NCBI GenBank assembly: GCA_002118135.1
Contig: BDIU01000399.1
Coordinates: forward strand, 124,204-188,203
Direction: 5' to 3'
Length of the DNA stretch: 64,000 nucleotides
Origin: Trebouxia sp. TZW2008
Lineage: Eukaryota > Chlorophyta > Trebouxiophyceae > Trebouxiales > Trebouxiaceae
Part shown: positions 1-11,393 of the stretch, piece by piece
Numbering within the stretch: position 1 is the stretch's first letter
Layout of the letters: the number at the start of each line of letters is the position of its first letter
Made by a program: the position numbers and the translations under genes
The notes under the pieces: generated by a model
The model's database searches: none
The model's input: only the letters and a program-made list of their open reading frames with translations
What the model was told of the DNA's origin: nothing

Positions 1-108
1 TGCCCATTGACTTGAAGGCGTGAATGGCCACAATTTGTCCGTCTACGACCAAAGCAAATAAAATTTGAACCAGACAGCCGCATGTCGCGTAAAACGAGCG
101 CACCGGCC

Positions 109-501
109 TTACCATCCAAATCGCGTTGGTCGTGCCCCATCGAGTGCCAAACAGCACGTATCTGCCGGCGTACCAAACGATGGCGCTGCTTGACGCAAGT
201 AATATCTTGTCGGAGAGGTCTGCACGCGATAAGATGCAGCGAGATCAAAGGCTAGACAAATGCAGGTCTTGCTTAAGACGGCAGCTGTTGATGCAGCTGA
301 TATGCAGAGCCAGTCGGCAATCTCTGCAATGCCCGCAGCTGGCTTACTTGTTCGTCTGTTGCTCGCCAAGGTATAGTGCAGCAGCAGGACAAAGACGGCG
401 GTCCCCGTCAAGATCGTCAAGTCTTGTGTGATAGTGACTGGGATCAGTATGCCGCGGTCGCGAACACAGTCCCGCCAATCCTGCAAGGTTGACGCATTCA
501 T
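109..501 (-). CDS. Possible coding exon with a membrane segment, unrecognised
   Basis: An ATG-initiated open frame of 130 codons runs leftward from 501. After a polar start (MNASTLQDWRDCVRDRG) it has a hydrophobic stretch at about residues 28-46 (LTILTGTAVFVLLLHYTL) that could be a membrane anchor. The rest does not resemble any family I know. It may be the first exon of a gene running off the left edge, in which case the true exon would end before the stop at 109. The opposite strand also has an open frame here, so chance cannot be excluded. Confidence 0.25.
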   Translation of the reverse strand: MNASTLQDWRDCVRDRGILIPVTITQDLTILTGTAVFVLLLHYTLASNRRTSKPAAGIAEIADWLCISAASTAAVLSKTCICLAFDLAASYRVQTSPTRYYLRQAAPSFGTPADTCCLALDGARPTRFGW

Positions 502-1164
502 TCTGTGGCAAGCTGACTGATGACTTGACTTTCGTGTTGGATGGCCCGGCGTTCACCGCGTTTGACAGCGTCGCTTGAACCTCGCATCAACAGCAAAATA
601 TCGGCTTCGTTATGCAGCAGTACATTCAAATGCAACAGCTGACTCATCAAGGCAAACCTACTTTGGCACTGCAGCCCTGCTATATTAGCTTTCATGGACC
701 CATCATTGCACAGCTTGCTCTGGTTGTACCTGAGATAGTGCGCAGCTGCATTCTGCCTTTCACTCAAAGCAACTTTATCAGCGCTTGTCTTCCGGACCAG
801 ATAGCAGCATGTACGCAGGGTTAGTGCAGAGCAGCTGTTATTGGCATTCTCACCAGAAGAATGAGATGACCACATTCGCACCTATAGTCCAATGACTCCA
901 CATGCTGCCATTCACACTCCTCACCAATGGTAGCACACAGTTGCCATGGTGCCTTGACTACTTGATCTGACACCTGTGCCCACGCAAACGCGAAGTAGGT
1001 AACAGGTATGCCTCACTCTGTCTCTGTAGGCCGCACAGCAGGTGCCTTGAGACTCGCCATTTGCTCTTCAGCAGGGCATCTGCAAGCAGCTGCGATAAAT
1101 GTGCACAAAACAAGGCGTAGTAAAATCTTTCAGTAAGCTACCAGATCATTTTGACAAGGTGCTA
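502..1164. other. Intergenic, no gene recognised
   Basis: Only short overlapping open frames on both strands, without recognisable domains or convincing splice-linked exons. Confidence 0.5.
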
Positions 1165-1338
1165 CAGTAAACTCTCTCTGTAACGACTGCTTTGGTTACC
1201 AAGAAATTTGTCCTGACATCAAATTGTCCTGACTCAGAGGGACCACTGCAGTCAGAAAGCAATGATTGGTTACCAATGGCGTTGTCCAAACATCAGGATT
1301 GTCCTTACATCAAGTGTCCTTACAAAGAGAGTTTACTA
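1165..1338 (-). mobile_element. MITE copy 1, 174 bp, TA-target type
   Basis: This 174-bp element begins CAGTAAACTCTCT and ends with the near inverted complement AGAGAGTTTACTA. It matches, in opposite orientation and at equal length, the element at 39526-39699. Shared internal blocks include CTCAGAGGGACCACTGCAGT and GGTTACCAATGGC. The left flank shows TA, while the right terminus and target site are mutated (CTAAA for CTGTA). It has no coding capacity. Length, terminal inverted repeats and TA flank suggest a non-autonomous Tc1/mariner-type element (inference). Confidence 0.82.
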
Positions 1339-1369
1339 AACTAGATGCACCAGGAAATGCGCCAGTACA

Positions 1370-1640
1370 TGTGCCAGTGGTTCTGCCAGTAGCTCTGCCA
1401 GCAGGTGTGCTGTAAATGCGCCAACAGTTGTGACAGTGGGCTGACCTACAGGCAAACCTAATGACAGACCAATTGGCAGACCTAGTGTCAGATGTAGTGG
1501 CAGACCTAGTGGCAGACCTACTGGCAGAACTACTGGCACACCCACCGACAGACCTAGTGGCAGACCTAGTAGCAAGCCTAGTGGCTGACCTACTGACAGA
1601 CCTACTGGCAGACCCACTGGCACGCTGTATGTCAGCAAAG
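1370..1640. repeat. 12-bp minisatellite, GACCTAGTGGCA variant
   Basis: Imperfect tandem copies of a 12-bp unit (GACCTAGTGGCA and related GCCTACTGGCAG forms) fill this stretch. Because the period is a multiple of three, both strands stay open and give artefactual repeat peptides (Leu-Gly-Leu-Pro type on one strand, Asp-Leu-Val-Ala type on the other). It is related in sequence to the GTGCCAGTAGCT array further right. Confidence 0.85.
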
Positions 1641-2239
1641 GAAGTGGTCAGTCACTGCAGAGCATAGCAATGTGTCACAGTGCAATGTGCACCAATAGCA
1701 GTGCCTACTGGCAAGCGTGACAGTACAGGTATCAGCGGTTAGGCTGCTCACTGCAGCCTTGCTACATTGCCATGCAAGCAGGCGGCAAGGCTGTAGCGAA
1801 AGATCAATCAACAGTTCAATCAATAGACAGCCTGGCCAATCACCTCAGGTCCTGTTGCCAGCCTAAGCTATCACTCTGCTGCTGTCACTGTGCACCGAAC
1901 ATGTTTCTGTGCATCTGTCACTGGGTTTGTCAAAGAAGGGTGTGGACCTGACCTATCTGGGCAGTGTTAGCAGTGTTCTGGCGGTGGGGGGGCAGGGGTA
2001 GTCAAGGGAGCCAGATGTGACTCATCAGACTTCCTGGTTTGGAAGTACAGGTGAATGTATCAGAACTTGAATGCAAGTAGCAACTGAGCACTGAGCAGTG
2101 AGACAAACAGGTCCTCAGCAGACCGTGCGTACCTTGATGATACAGCTGCTTGGCTGTACAAACACATATCAATGTATGCAATGCATCCTGTGCCTTTCAT
2201 ACAGCAAATTCCATCATGATTTGTGCCATCAGATTTGTG
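1641..2239. other. Intergenic, no gene recognised
   Basis: Unique-looking sequence between two minisatellites. It contains a short G-run (GGTGGGGGGGCAGGGG near 1984). No exon, RNA gene or inverted repeat was recognised. Confidence 0.5.
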
Positions 2240-2890
2240 CATAGCAGCTGTACCAGTAGGTGGGCCAGTGTATGTGCCAGTAGGTCTGCCAAGAGCTGCA
2301 CCTTTGAGTGCGCCAGTAGCTGTGTCAGTAGCTGTGCCAGTAGCTGTGCCAGCAGATGTGCCAGTAGCTGTGCCAGTAGATGCGCCAGTAGCTGTGCCGA
2401 TAGCTGTGCCAACAGCTGCGCCAGTAAACATGCTAGTAGGTGTGCCAGTGCCAGCAGCTAGGCTAGCGCTTGCTCTGAAGGTGTGCCAGTAGCTGTACCA
2501 ACAGCTGTTTCAGTAACGCCAGTAGCTGTGCCAGCAGGTCTGCCACGAGCTGCACCTTTGAGTGCGCAGGTAGCCGCCAGTAGCTGTGTCAGCAGCTGTA
2601 CCTTTGAGTGCGCCAGTAGCTGTGCCAATAGCTGTGTCAGTGGCTGTGCCAGTACGTGTGCCAACAGGTGTGCCAGAAAACTTGCCAGTAGGTGCGCCAG
2701 TGGCTGTGCCAGCGGCTAAGCTAGCGTTTGTGCTAGTGAAGGTTTGCCAGTAGCTGTGCCAGTGACTGTACCTGTAACTGTGTCAGTAGGTGCGCTAGTA
2801 GATGTGCCATAGCTGTCCAAACAATTGCACCAGTGAGTGCGCCAGTAGGTGTGCCAGTGGCTGCACCAGTAGGCGTGCCACAAGGGGCTG
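2240..2890. repeat. 12-bp minisatellite, GTGCCAGTAGCT
   Basis: More than thirty imperfect tandem copies of GTGCCAGTAGCT and point variants. Open frames on both strands are a by-product of the 12-bp period (Val-Pro-Val-Ala repeats on +, Gly-Thr-Ala-Thr repeats on -). Shorter arrays of the same unit recur at about 4760-4890, 5430-5620, 7040-7345 and 7840-7970. Confidence 0.92.
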
Positions 2891-3039
2891 TACTAGGTTT
2901 TGCACTGCATGGTATGCCATGCTTCTGGCAGCACCTGCAACTAGACCTCAATGCTAGCTTGCGCATAAGCCACAGTGACTGTTCACGTACAGAAAGATTG
3001 GTGATCTCCAACTGACCTTTGCTTGCTCATGAAAGAGTT

Positions 3040-4240
3040 GTAACAAGTTTGTGACAGGCAAAGATGAGAAGTCACACCAAAGATGAGAGTTGCATCAAAC
3101 ATCAGGAGCCCCACCAAAGGTGAGATTTGTGCCAGTGAGGGGTCATACCAAAGATGAGGGGTCATGACAAAGGTGAAGGTTATGCCAAAGGTAAGGGGTC
3201 ATACCAGAGATGAGGGGTCATTTCAAAGCTGAGGGGTTGTACCAAAGATGGGAGGTTATCCCAAGGGTGAACTTTGCTCCAAAGGTGAGGATTGTGCCAA
3301 GGATGAGGGGTCATACCAAAGGTGAGGGTTGTACCAAGGGCTGAGAGGTCACACCAAAGATGAAGGGTTGCACCCAAGATGAGGTCGATGAAGCCACAGG
3401 TGAGGGGTTGTACCAAAGATGAAGGTTGTGCCAAAGGGTGAGGGTTTTGCCAAGGATGAAGGGTCATACCAAAGGTGAGGGGTCACACCAAAGATGAGGG
3501 ATTGCATCCAAGATGAGGCTTATGCCAAAGGTAAGGGGTCGTACCAAAGATGAGGGTGGCCAAAGGGTGCTGGCTATGCCAAGGATGATGGGTCATACCA
3601 AAGTGAGGGGTTGTGCCACAGATGAGAGTTGTGCCAGAGATTGGAGGGTCATGCCAACGGTGAGGGGTTGTATTAAAGGTGAGGGGTCAAAGGTGGAGGG
3701 TTGAACCAAAGATGGAGGTTGTGCCAAAGAGTGAGGGGTCACACCAAAAGTGAAGAGTTGTGCCAGACGTGAGCTTTATGCCAAAGAGGGGTCATACCAA
3801 AGATGACAGGTTGTGCCAAAGATGAGGGTTGTGCCAAAGGGTGAGGGTTCATACCAAAGGTGAGGGGTCTTATCAAAGATGAGCAATAATATCAAAGGTG
3901 AAATTTATGCCAAAGGTGAGGGTTGTGCCAAGGATGAGGGGTCATGCCAAAGGTGAGGGGTCATACCAAAGATGAAGGTCCCCACCAAAGATGAGGGGTT
4001 GTCGCAAAGGTGAGGGGTCATACCAAAGATAAAGGGTCATTCCAAAGTTGAGGGCGCCGGCTGTTTGAAGGTGAAGGGCCGCACCAAAGGTGAGACTTGT
4101 AACAAAGGCAAGGGATCATGCCAAAGGTGAGGCGTCATACCAAAGATGAGGGTTGCAGCAAAGGTGAGGGGTTATACCAAAGATGAGGGTTTCTACCAAA
4201 GATGAGGGGTCAAACCAAAGACCAGTTTTGGCCAAAGATG
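3040..4240. repeat. About 20-bp minisatellite, CCAAAGATGAGGGGTCATA
   Basis: About 60 imperfect tandem copies of a 19-21 bp unit with consensus near ACCAAAGATGAGGGGTCAT. Units vary at GATG/GGTG and TCATA/TTGTG. Open frames in it give meaningless repeat peptides. The same unit forms a second array at 6160-6475. Confidence 0.93.
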
Positions 4241-6160
4241 GGGCATTTGCAAAACGGCCAGAGCTATGATGAACTTCACAATGAACACCAAAGATGAGGC
4301 ATGATGCCAACAGTGACGGGCTTGCCTGAATGAGGTTAGGCTTCTAATGCACAATGATATTAGAATCAAAGATGAGGGGCTACACCATACATGACCGCGT
4401 GCTAAGCATGCAGAGTCTTGTGAATGCCTTATGCCAAACTGCAACAGGCACAAACGAGCAATCAGCTTTTGTGCATGAAAGCGATACTCCCTCAACTTTT
4501 GGGCCACTGCCTCTTCCCTTGGTGACCTTAAGCTGAGGCTCCCGCAGGGATTCGCCTTGCTTGCTGACACGGTGCCTAACGCGTGAATTTGCTGACTGCT
4601 CAGAAGCTATTGTTCATGACAGCAGAACCTGCAGTGCTTGCGCGTTCTGTCAGCACAGTGGGGCGCACATCTCATGTGGTCATTATTAGGTGTCAAAAGG
4701 TGTGCTGGATGGCCTGCTTATAGGTGAGCCAGTAAGCGTGCTGGGTCGCAAATTTGTGAGCAGTAGGTGTGCCAGTAGGTCTGCCAGTAGGCGTGCCAGT
4801 AGCTGTGCCAGCAGATGTGCCAGTAGCTGCAACAGTTGGTGTGCCAGTAGCTGCATTAGTAGGCACGCTGGCCTGCCAGTAGCTGCACTGGTAAATATGG
4901 CACAAGGTGTGCCGACACATTTGTGGGCAGCTGTGCCAGTAGCTGTGGCAGTAGACGCAGGCACATTGCATGATTATGTCTTGTCAAGACAGCCAAAGCA
5001 GTGGTCAAAATTGGCCAGTGGATTTTGCTGTGTGTTGCTGACAAGGTGTCCCACAATGTGTGCCAATGGCTGTGCCAGTGCATGCGCGAGAGGACAGACT
5101 GCTGAAGCCTTGCTTGCAACCTATGCAGTGAGCTTGCACAGCAATTGCCATGAGCCCATGTTTGCATGTAATAAGCAAATGAACATACAAATCAAGGTTA
5201 CAGTGGTGCGCGCATCTGTGCAGATAATGCATACCTTGCTGATGTCAATGAATGGCTGTGCTGGTGCATGCCGATGGATCCCATGCATTCTGGTCCTCTC
5301 GTCTGCCATAGTATGCCAGAAAATCTGCCAGTGAGCGCTTTGTAGAAAGCAGCCTCTGAAGGTGCACCGGCAGCCAAGATAGGAGCTGATTCTAGCCGCG
5401 AGGCAGATCCCATGATGATGCGTTGTGCTCCCAGCTGTGCCAGTAGTCATGCCAGATGCTATGTCAGCAGCTGTGGTAGTGGACATGCTGCCTGAACAAG
5501 TGCGCCAACAGATGTGGCGGTAGCTGTGCTGCTCGTTGAGCCAGTAGCTGTGCCGCTTGCTGTGCCAGTAGCTGTGCCAGTAGCTGTGCTGTGTGTATGC
5601 TGCGCCAGTAGACAAGTAGTGTGAAGCCATCATGAGTCATCCTGTAGTTGGCTCGGCTTAAAGTTCACTACCCACACCCTATTGACTGCCAAATGAATAC
5701 TGCAGCTGCATTGATTGAAATCAGCAGAGTGGGCTTGTCAGTAGGGCAAGTGCCCTGGGAATCAGCTGTCACTTGTGCTTCATACCAAGTGCTAAAGGCA
5801 GGCTGCACGCTCACTGTGAGCCAAGCAAGATGGCTTGTGAACCTGAAAACATATGGCATGCAGCGCAGAGTGCCTGGCAAAGCCATGCATGTCACAGGTG
5901 CCATGCAGCACGCACTAGGGTTGCATACAATGTGAACCAATTGACGTTGCATGCTAGCCTCTCAAGGTGCAGCACTATAAGCTTGAGTGCCTCACATAGC
6001 CCTGTATGCATCAGCTAGGTATGAAGTGCCATTACAGCAACGACTGGGGCAGCCACATGCTGTCAAGCAAAGAGCTAGTGAAGCATGTGTGGGGCTGCAC
6101 GCAAGCTCAGCTGTCATCTGCACTATGCTTTGTACGTCTAAGGCAGGTTTGCACAGTATG
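4230..6160. repeat. Large tandem duplication, copy 1
   Basis: This segment is repeated in the same order at about 6455-8530. Shared landmarks in order are CAATGAACACCAAAGATG (near 4280 and 6521), GCACAATGATATT (4350 and 6656), AGCAGAACCTGCAGTGCTTG (4620 and 6940), the 12-bp array, and a nearly identical 400-bp block starting TACTGCAGCTGCATTG (5699 and 8079). The offset changes from about 2.24 to 2.38 kb through indels in the nested minisatellites. No gene was recognised inside. Confidence 0.9.
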
Positions 6161-6475
6161 TGACAAAGATGAGGGTTGTGCCACAGGGTGAGGGGTCACA
6201 CCAAGGATGAGGAGTCACACCAAAGATGAGGGATTATACCAAAGGTGCATGGTCATATCAAAGGTGAACTTTATGCCTAAGGTGAGGGTGGTGCCAAGGA
6301 CGGGATGTGATACCAAAGATGAAGGGCCTCTCCAAAGGTGAGGGGTCGTACCAAAGATGAGGGCTGTACAGAGGTGAAGGGGCATACCAAAGATGAGGGT
6401 TGTACCAAAGGTGAGGGGTCGTGCCAAAGATGAGGGGTCATTCCAACGATGAGGCGTCACACCATAGATCAAATT
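6160..6475. repeat. About 20-bp minisatellite, second array
   Basis: A further run of the CCAAAGATGAGGGGTC-type unit located at the junction between the two copies of the large duplication. It corresponds to the end of the array at 3040-4240 that precedes copy 1, so the duplicated unit includes part of the minisatellite. Confidence 0.9.
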
Positions 6476-8530
6476 TGCCCAAAACATTCCCAAAACAGCC
6501 AAAGTTATGAGGGAACCTGACAATGAACACCAAAGATGTGGCTTTTGCACAACAGCCAGAATTGTGACAGAACCTGATGACAAACACCGAAATAAGACAT
6601 GGTGGATGCGGTGCCAAGATTGGTGGCTTTGCCTGATTGAGGTGAGGCATTGTTGCACAATGATATTGGAGTCAAAGATGAAGGGCTGCAACATACATGA
6701 GGGTGTGCTAGTCATGCAGAATTCCTCAGTGCCTCATGCCTAACTGCACACAGGCAGGCACAAACAAGCAAAATGGCCTTTGTGCTTGAAAGCAGTACTA
6801 CCTTGACACTTTTCGCCACAGCCTTTTCTCATGGAAATTTAAACCTTGAGCTGAGATTCTTGGAGGAATCCCCCTTGCTGACTGACAACGTACCTGACAT
6901 GTGGAGTTGCTGACTCCTCAGAAGCCAGCATTTATGACAGCAGAACCTGCAGTGCTTGCACATTCTGTCAACACAATGGGTCGCACGTCTCATGTGGTCA
7001 TTGTGCAGTGCCGAAAGGTATGCTGGAAGATTTGCTTGTAGATGAGCCAGTAAGCGTGCTAGTAGCAAAACAGTGAGCATGCCAGCAGTTGTGCCAGTGA
7101 TTGCACCATCAGGTGCGCCAGTAGGTGCACTGGTAGATGTGCTGGTAAGTGTACTCATGTAGGCATGCCAGTAGCTGCACAAGTAGGTGTGCCAGTAGCT
7201 GCAACAAAAGGTGTGCCAGTAGGTGTGCCAGTAGGTGTGCCAGTAGGTGCATCAGCAGGCGCAACAATTTCGGCCTGCCAGTATCTGCACTGGCAAATGT
7301 GCCAGTAGGTGTGCCAACAATTGTGTGGGCAGGTGTGCCGTTAGCTGTGGCAGTAACAGCAGACAGATTGCACAATTATGTCCTGTCGAGACAGCCAAAG
7401 CAAGGCTCAAGACTTTCCAGTAGACTGTGCTGTGTTTTGCTGACAAGGTATGCTAGTATGTGTGCCAATAGCTGTGCACTTGGTATGCTGGTGGACTGCC
7501 CGCTCACTGCAGCCTTGCTAGGGTCCAATGCATGCAGCTGGAAGCACCATAGCCATGCGGTCAGGTTGGGTTGTAACAAGCAACAAAGCGTACAAATGAA
7601 GGCCATAGTGCGCGTGTGCAGACAGTGCATACCTTTCTGACGCAGCTGGGTGGCTGTTTTAGTGAATGCCAACAGATTCAATGCATTCTAGTCCTCCAAT
7701 TCGCCACACTATGCCAGAAAGCTTGCCAGTGAGCGCTTTGTAGACAGCAGCCTCTGAAGTTGCACCTGCAGCCAAACCAGGAGATGAGTTTTGCCGCCGC
7801 GGCAAATTCCTGATAATGCATTTTCCTCAAAGTTATCCCAGGAGTCATGCCAGAAGCTGTGTCAGTAGCTATGTCAGTGGGCATGCTGCATGAACACGTG
7901 GACCAGTCGATGTGTCAGTAGCTGTGCTGGTAGCTGTGTTGGTAGCTGTGCCAGTGGCTGTGTTTAAGCTGCGCCAGTGGTCAAAAAGTGTGAAGACGTC
8001 ATTAGTCATCAGTTTGGATCCTGCAGTTGGCTTGGCTTGGAGTTCACTACCAGCCCGCCCTATTGGCTGCCAAATGAATACTGCAGCTGCATTGGTTGAA
8101 ATCAGCAGAGTGGGCTTGTCAGTAGGGCAAGTGCCCTGGGAATCAGCTGTCACTTGTGCTTCGTACCAAGTGCTAAGGGCAGGCTACATGCTCACTGTGA
8201 GCCAATCAACATGGCTTGTGATCCTGAAAACATATGGCATGCAACGCAGAGTGCCTGGCAAAGCCATGTATGTCATAGGTGCCATGCAGCACGCACTAGG
8301 GTTGCATACAATGTGAACCAATTGACGTTGCATGCTAGCCTCTCAAGGTGCAGCACTATAAGCTTGAGTGCCTCACATAGCCCTGTATGCATCAGCTAGC
8401 CGTGCAGTGCCACTACAGCAATGACTGGGGCAGCCGCATGCTGTCAAGCAAAGAGCTAGTCAAGCCTGTGTGGGGCTGCAGGCAAGCTCAGCTGTCATTT
8501 GCACTATGCTTTGTATGTCTCAGGCAGGTT
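6455..8530. repeat. Large tandem duplication, copy 2
   Basis: Second copy of the 4230-6160 segment. The block at 8200-8420 is almost identical to 5820-6020 (over 120 bp without a difference near the end), while other parts differ by about 5% or more. This suggests recent local homogenisation. A roughly 90-codon open frame survives in both copies, but most differences within it change the amino acid, so it is not treated as a gene. Confidence 0.9.
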
Positions 8531-8539
8531 TGCATGCAC

Positions 8540-8800
8540 AGTATGTAACACTGCCCAGCTGCTTTACACTGCCCATTAGCCCCACAGGCAGCATGATGCA
8601 ACAGCAAGTATGTGGCATAGCTATGTATGCCACACTTGGCCTGACAGTTGCCCTGCAGCACACAGAATGGCTGCATGCACACTGTGAGTCAATGAGCACA
8701 GTACACTATTCTGACATGGTCCAGCATAGTGTGTCGAGTGCCTGGCATAGCTACATGTGCTACACATAGCTATACAGAGGCTCCCTGGCCAGCACAGGGG
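8540..8800. repeat. Decayed third piece of the duplication
   Basis: Shares with copies 1 and 2 the order of short blocks GGCTGCATGCACACTGTGAG, a GTGCCTGGCA block, GCAGCACAC and a repeated TGCCAGGCATAGCTA theme, at much lower similarity. It is probably an older copy of the same segment. Confidence 0.5.
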
Positions 8801-8830
8801 TGCCCAATAGCTGTAGATTGCACCACATTC

Positions 8831-8938
8831 AAAAAATTTTGGAACCATTTCTCGATTTATGCGTGTCATCTCTGCGCGAGGGCCATGCTAATCTTCTCTG
8901 TATCGATCCAATTTTAACAGATGTAGCCGAAGCTACAC
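8831..8938 (-). ncRNA. U6: U6 spliceosomal snRNA gene
   Basis: Read on the minus strand this is a complete U6 snRNA. The 5' hairpin is GTGTAGCTTCGGCTACAT with a CTTCGG loop. Then come TTAAAATTGGATCGATA, the ACAGAGA box that pairs with the 5' splice site, GATTAGCATGG including the AGC triad, CCCTCGCGCAGAGATGACACGC for the internal stem-loop, and a T-run at 8831-8836 as a Pol III terminator. Length (about 102 nt plus terminator) fits the family. No convincing TATA box or upstream element was seen in the 70 bp preceding the 5' end. Conservation of the catalytic boxes argues for a functional gene, but multicopy U6 pseudogenes are common in eukaryotes. Confidence 0.96.
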
Positions 8939-11393
8939 AAGCGCGCCCTGGGTCGCCCATTACAATGCGCCCAACTTGTGATACACTGTGAGCATGGTTT
9001 GTGGGCACACGGTATACCGCCTCAAATCGGTCCATTTGAAGCCCCAGGCTTGTTCCTGATATCAAGCCAATTCCAACGCGCCATCTCTCGCTCAATTTGG
9101 CGCACGGGACGTCAGCCTAATCGCTTGCTACAGCTGAAAGCTACCCTCATAGGGCTGATGACTAACCTGGCGAAGAAGATGAGCGACAGTGCCGGGAGCG
9201 TTGCTGGCCAGCGAAGAGCAAAGCGGCCAGGGCAACAATTTTGGCAGCGGCTTCGGCGCCGGCGCGGACGTCAGTTGCTCACTTGAGAGTCACAGGTCAC
9301 CGTGTCAGCCTACCGGGCAAAAGTACCGGGCAAAAGCTTGGCCCCGTCGCCGCAGAGCACGACTGATCAGGAATTAGTGGTGGCCTGGACAGCAAATGGA
9401 TTGGCTCAGGTTCCCTCCCGCAATTGACTGAAAAAGTCAGTCATGCTAAGTGTCCAGAGAGTCTTCGGCAACGGAAAATAGCGGTAAACCTCGCTCAAAG
9501 CACACTGATGCATATCTCAGCTTCAGCTCATCTTACTCAGCTTGAAAGCAGTCTCACCTGTCGAAACAGCAATTCAGACATCACAGCTCCATTTCTCATG
9601 GGACTCTGTTTGGCTCTGGCGCCAATTCAGCTCCAGGGCTTTAGGCCTGCACAACAGGTAGAACAGTCGCATAGCAGCTCAGGTCATGCTTTGGTTGGTT
9701 ACAATGACATGGTATTAGCAGAAACCTGCCCTGCCTGTTCTGTCTTTTGTTACAAAAAGGTCATATAGCAGCTTGGCAAGCATTTTGTCATCTGCAAGCC
9801 ACGCCGCTGCGCACGCCAGCTGTGCTCAGTCAGCTAAACACATAGGGCTGCTCTTCAGCTGAGTCAGACACTGACTTCAGCTTTGTCTGCGCATACAATG
9901 TGGCTGCATGATATTTCTCAGAGGCCCCTGTCTACTTCTTTGGCGCAGTTAAGTCAGACATTTTGGCACACTAACAGCTTACCAAAACGAGCCAAAAAGC
10001 CAGGTATGCACCTGATTATTTCAGCCAACACATTAAGTCACAGGCACAGCATGAAGCAGCCAGGCAGCGCTGCTGATTGCCAAACAGCACAGGGACATGA
10101 ACCATAGCAGGCACATGTAGGCAGAAAAGCATGATGCAATCTCAGGAAGCAACACAGTTTTGCATCGCTGCTTGTGTACTGCTGGACGACGCATGCTGTA
10201 ACCTCTGCATGTGCTGGTGCACCACATGCGTTGCGATTGACATGCAGTGTCACGTTGCAACCAAAGTGTAACAGAATGGCAGGCCTGACACATCCTACTT
10301 GCATCGACTGCAAAGGCTGAGGCATTGTCATCCATATGTGCAGCATGACAAGTCAACGAGCACAATCAGAGACAGCAGCCACAGCCCCTACACAACCCTA
10401 AACATTCTCCACTGGTACGTAGCCAAAAACACAGCACATTCTGCTTCACTGTGGAGAAAAAGTCATCTGCCGCAGCCAGATCACAGCTGCACATGCTATA
10501 GCAGGCCAGGCCACGCTTGTTGCAAGTCACATTCAAGCAGGTTAACGACATGTTCAGCATACCATGCTTGCGTTTGTCAACATTGCGTCCGCTTAAGGCT
10601 GCTGTGATACGTTTGACGATGCGCAATCAAGTCAGTGCTTCAAGTCATTGGAACCAGGCACTTGCCTACTGACATGACGTCTGGTGGTCTATCTCGTGAG
10701 TATCTTGCCTGCGTCATGATGTGGCTTGAGTGCTTGCGCCCTGGAAAATAACCTGTTGGACAGACACACAAAGCAGAAGGTTTGCGCATGCATGCTAGCA
10801 TAGTCATGTCACCTGAATATGACAAGCAGCAACATGAGAAGCGTGAGCATAAGTGCACACACTGGAGCAGTATATCATTGAGGCCTCAGGCTGTCAAAGA
10901 AAGGTGTTGATTGTCCAATCTTCACAATCATGAGCACCAACAGCGCTTGTCATTGGACAAGCTATGCGTACTCAGCATGTCCAAGCATAGGCTGCCACAG
11001 TTTTGGTTTTCTAATTGATATGGTCAGGTGCAGCGGAACCAGAGTACACAATTTGTTGACGCAGATCTTCTCAGTGTACCATGACTCTTTGCATGACATG
11101 GCTAGGAATGCTTACACTAACTTCATGGGAGATTTTGCCGGTGGAATTGTACGGCAAGACACAAAGCCAAAGCTCACAGTATGAACTACTAGTGGCACAA
11201 GTTTGTCTCAGCAGGACTGTCAGCAGCAAAAGCCTATACGCAGAGGCCACAAGCATGTGAGCACCACTGCAGATTGCTCAGTAGTACCTGCAAGGCCAAT
11301 CAACGGCCCCCAAGGGCCTTCCCGAGTGTTTCACACTTGTTGCACAGCTCTGGTCTGGATGTAAATAGGTGCTTCGTCAGTATGTGTCTATTG
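8939..11393. other. Long stretch without recognised gene
   Basis: No domain, no phase-consistent chain of exons and no RNA gene was recognised. A short Arg-rich open frame starts with ATG at 9179 (+) and a 10930-11184 (+) open frame ends in a plausible-looking soluble peptide, but neither matches a known family and both are too short to call. Confidence 0.5.

Noticed and set aside
1336..2720. Long repeat-protein frames (Val-Pro-Val-Ala, Gly-Thr-Ala-Thr, Leu-Gly-Leu-Pro)
   Set aside because: They come from 12-bp minisatellites open on both strands. No start, splice or domain context is present.
3040..4240. Regular short repeats resembling a CRISPR array
   Set aside because: Units are contiguous with no unique spacers, diverged, and in a eukaryotic genome. 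It is a minisatellite.
5648..8316. Open frame of about 90 codons present in both copies of the tandem duplication, possible gene
   Set aside because: By eye about nine of eleven differences within it change the amino acid, which is not the pattern of a protein under constraint, and there is no recognisable domain.
9179..9286. Short Arg-rich plus-strand frame (QRLRRRRGRQLLT)
   Set aside because: Only about 35 codons from the ATG, without flanking support or known family.
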